Below, piece by piece: positions 6,461 to 6,928 of a DNA stretch of 6,928 nt. The notes below the pieces were generated by a model. It searched no databases, was not told the DNA's origin, and saw only the letters and a program-made list of their open reading frames with translations. Positions within the stretch are counted from its first letter, which is position 1; every line of letters starts with the position of its first letter. The stretch comes from an uncultured Synechococcus sp. Lineage in GTDB: Bacteria > Cyanobacteriota > Cyanobacteriia > PCC-6307 > Cyanobiaceae. Made by a program: the position numbers and the translations under genes. The stretch covers positions 1-6,928 of the forward strand of contig CAJWIC010000073.1 in assembly GCA_913040905.1 (NCBI GenBank), given 5' to 3'.

Positions 6461-6928
6461 GACAGCGTTTCAGCCGATGAGCTCACCACCGTACGCCGTG
6501 CTGGTGGCCTGGATTCGGCACTGCTGAGCAATTCCAGCAGGAGCTCTTCCAGCCTTGAGCTGGTGATCGGTCGCTCGAGCTTGCCCTGGTTGGCGAGAGA
6601 CAAGGTGCCGGTCTCCTCTGAGACAACAATGCAGATGCAGCGATCGAACCGTTCGGTGATGCCGAGAGCAGCCAGATGACGGGTGCCGTAGCGGCTGACG
6701 CTATGGCGGGACAGGGGCAGGATGACGCCAGCGGCTTCGATCCGATTGCCGCGCACGAGAACAGCACCATCGTGCAGCGGTGTGTCGGCGGCAAACAGAT
6801 TGAGCAACAGCTCGCGACTGAGCTGGGCACCGATCGCCACACCGGGGTTGAGAAAGTCCTCCGGACGCAGATCACTGCCCATATCCACCACGATCAGGGC
6901 ACCACGCCGCTGCTGTGAAAGGCGGCCC
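6457..6928 (-). CDS. cdaA: Diadenylate cyclase CdaA (DisA_N/DAC domain), 3' part
   Basis: Partial: the frame is open through the right edge, so the membrane-spanning N-terminus is missing. A GTG at 6891 is inside the domain and is not the start, because family sequence (R-R-G-A-L-I-V) precedes it. The visible part is the c-di-AMP synthase catalytic domain: [17 protein letters not shown] (DGA motif near 6771-6763), [19 protein letters not shown] (6690-6661) and I-V-V-S-E-E-T-G. The second catalytic motif is normally R-H-R; here its third residue is Leu (CTG, 6675-6673). The tail after about 6550 is Ser/Arg-rich. The stop overlaps the TTG of uppS. c-di-AMP in cyanobacteria is tied to osmotic, potassium and carbon control; that is family knowledge. 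Whether this enzyme is active depends on the RHL change. Confidence 0.93.
   Translation of the reverse strand, partial: GRLSQQRRGALIVVDMGSDLRPEDFLNPGVAIGAQLSRELLLNLFAADTPLHDGAVLVRGNRIEAAGVILPLSRHSVSRYGTRHLAALGITERFDRCICIVVSEETGTLSLANQGKLERPITSSRLEELLLELLSSAESRPPARRTVVSSSAETLS

Noticed and set aside
6457..6891. CdaA starting at GTG 6891 as a complete 144-residue protein
   Set aside because: Family sequence continues upstream to the window edge, so the gene is simply cut by the window.
1..6928. HIP1 palindromes (GCGATCGC), insertion sequences, CRISPR repeats, tRNA genes
   Set aside because: None was seen on reading both strands; absence of HIP1 fits marine picocyanobacteria.

Overview
The window looks like chromosomal core sequence from a marine picocyanobacterium, most likely Synechococcus or Cyanobium. 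The evidence is high G+C, very tight gene packing, a PsbP-type photosystem II lipoprotein next to recR, and protein sequences that resemble marine Synechococcus versions of LipA, RecR, BioB and UppS. This assignment is by recognition, not by a search. No mobile element, CRISPR array, rRNA or tRNA gene was seen.

Layout. Bases 1-230 (-) hold the 5' end of a psbP-like lipoprotein gene, divergent from recR (+, about 265-864). A 187-base gap with strong dyad symmetry separates recR from lipA (+, 1052-1951). lipA meets a convergent two-gene minus-strand unit: a GST-DUF952 fusion (3413-2454), coupled by an ATGA overlap to a GNAT-like protein (2457-1936). Divergent from the GST gene are two overlapping small plus-strand genes (3471-3620 and 3620-3805). 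They encode one-span membrane proteins that share the motif H-x3-H-x3-C-x-T-[ED]-A-x-W. They converge on a minus-strand operon that enters from the right edge: cdaA (partial, to 6457), uppS (6460-5678), bioB (5681-4704) and trhO (4707-3760). Each junction in that operon is a 4-base stop/start overlap.

How the genes work together. lipA and bioB both encode radical-SAM enzymes that insert sulfur to make protein-bound cofactors (lipoyl, biotin). trhO encodes a rhodanese-type tRNA hydroxylase co-translated with bioB. cdaA and uppS link c-di-AMP signalling to supply of the cell-wall lipid carrier. recR serves recombinational repair and psbP serves photosystem II.

The points most worth checking are the tandem small membrane proteins with the shared His/His/Cys motif, the recR reading frame that has no ATG, GTG or TTG upstream of its helix-hairpin-helix, the GST-DUF952 fusion, the foldable lipA leader, and RHL in place of the RHR motif of CdaA.
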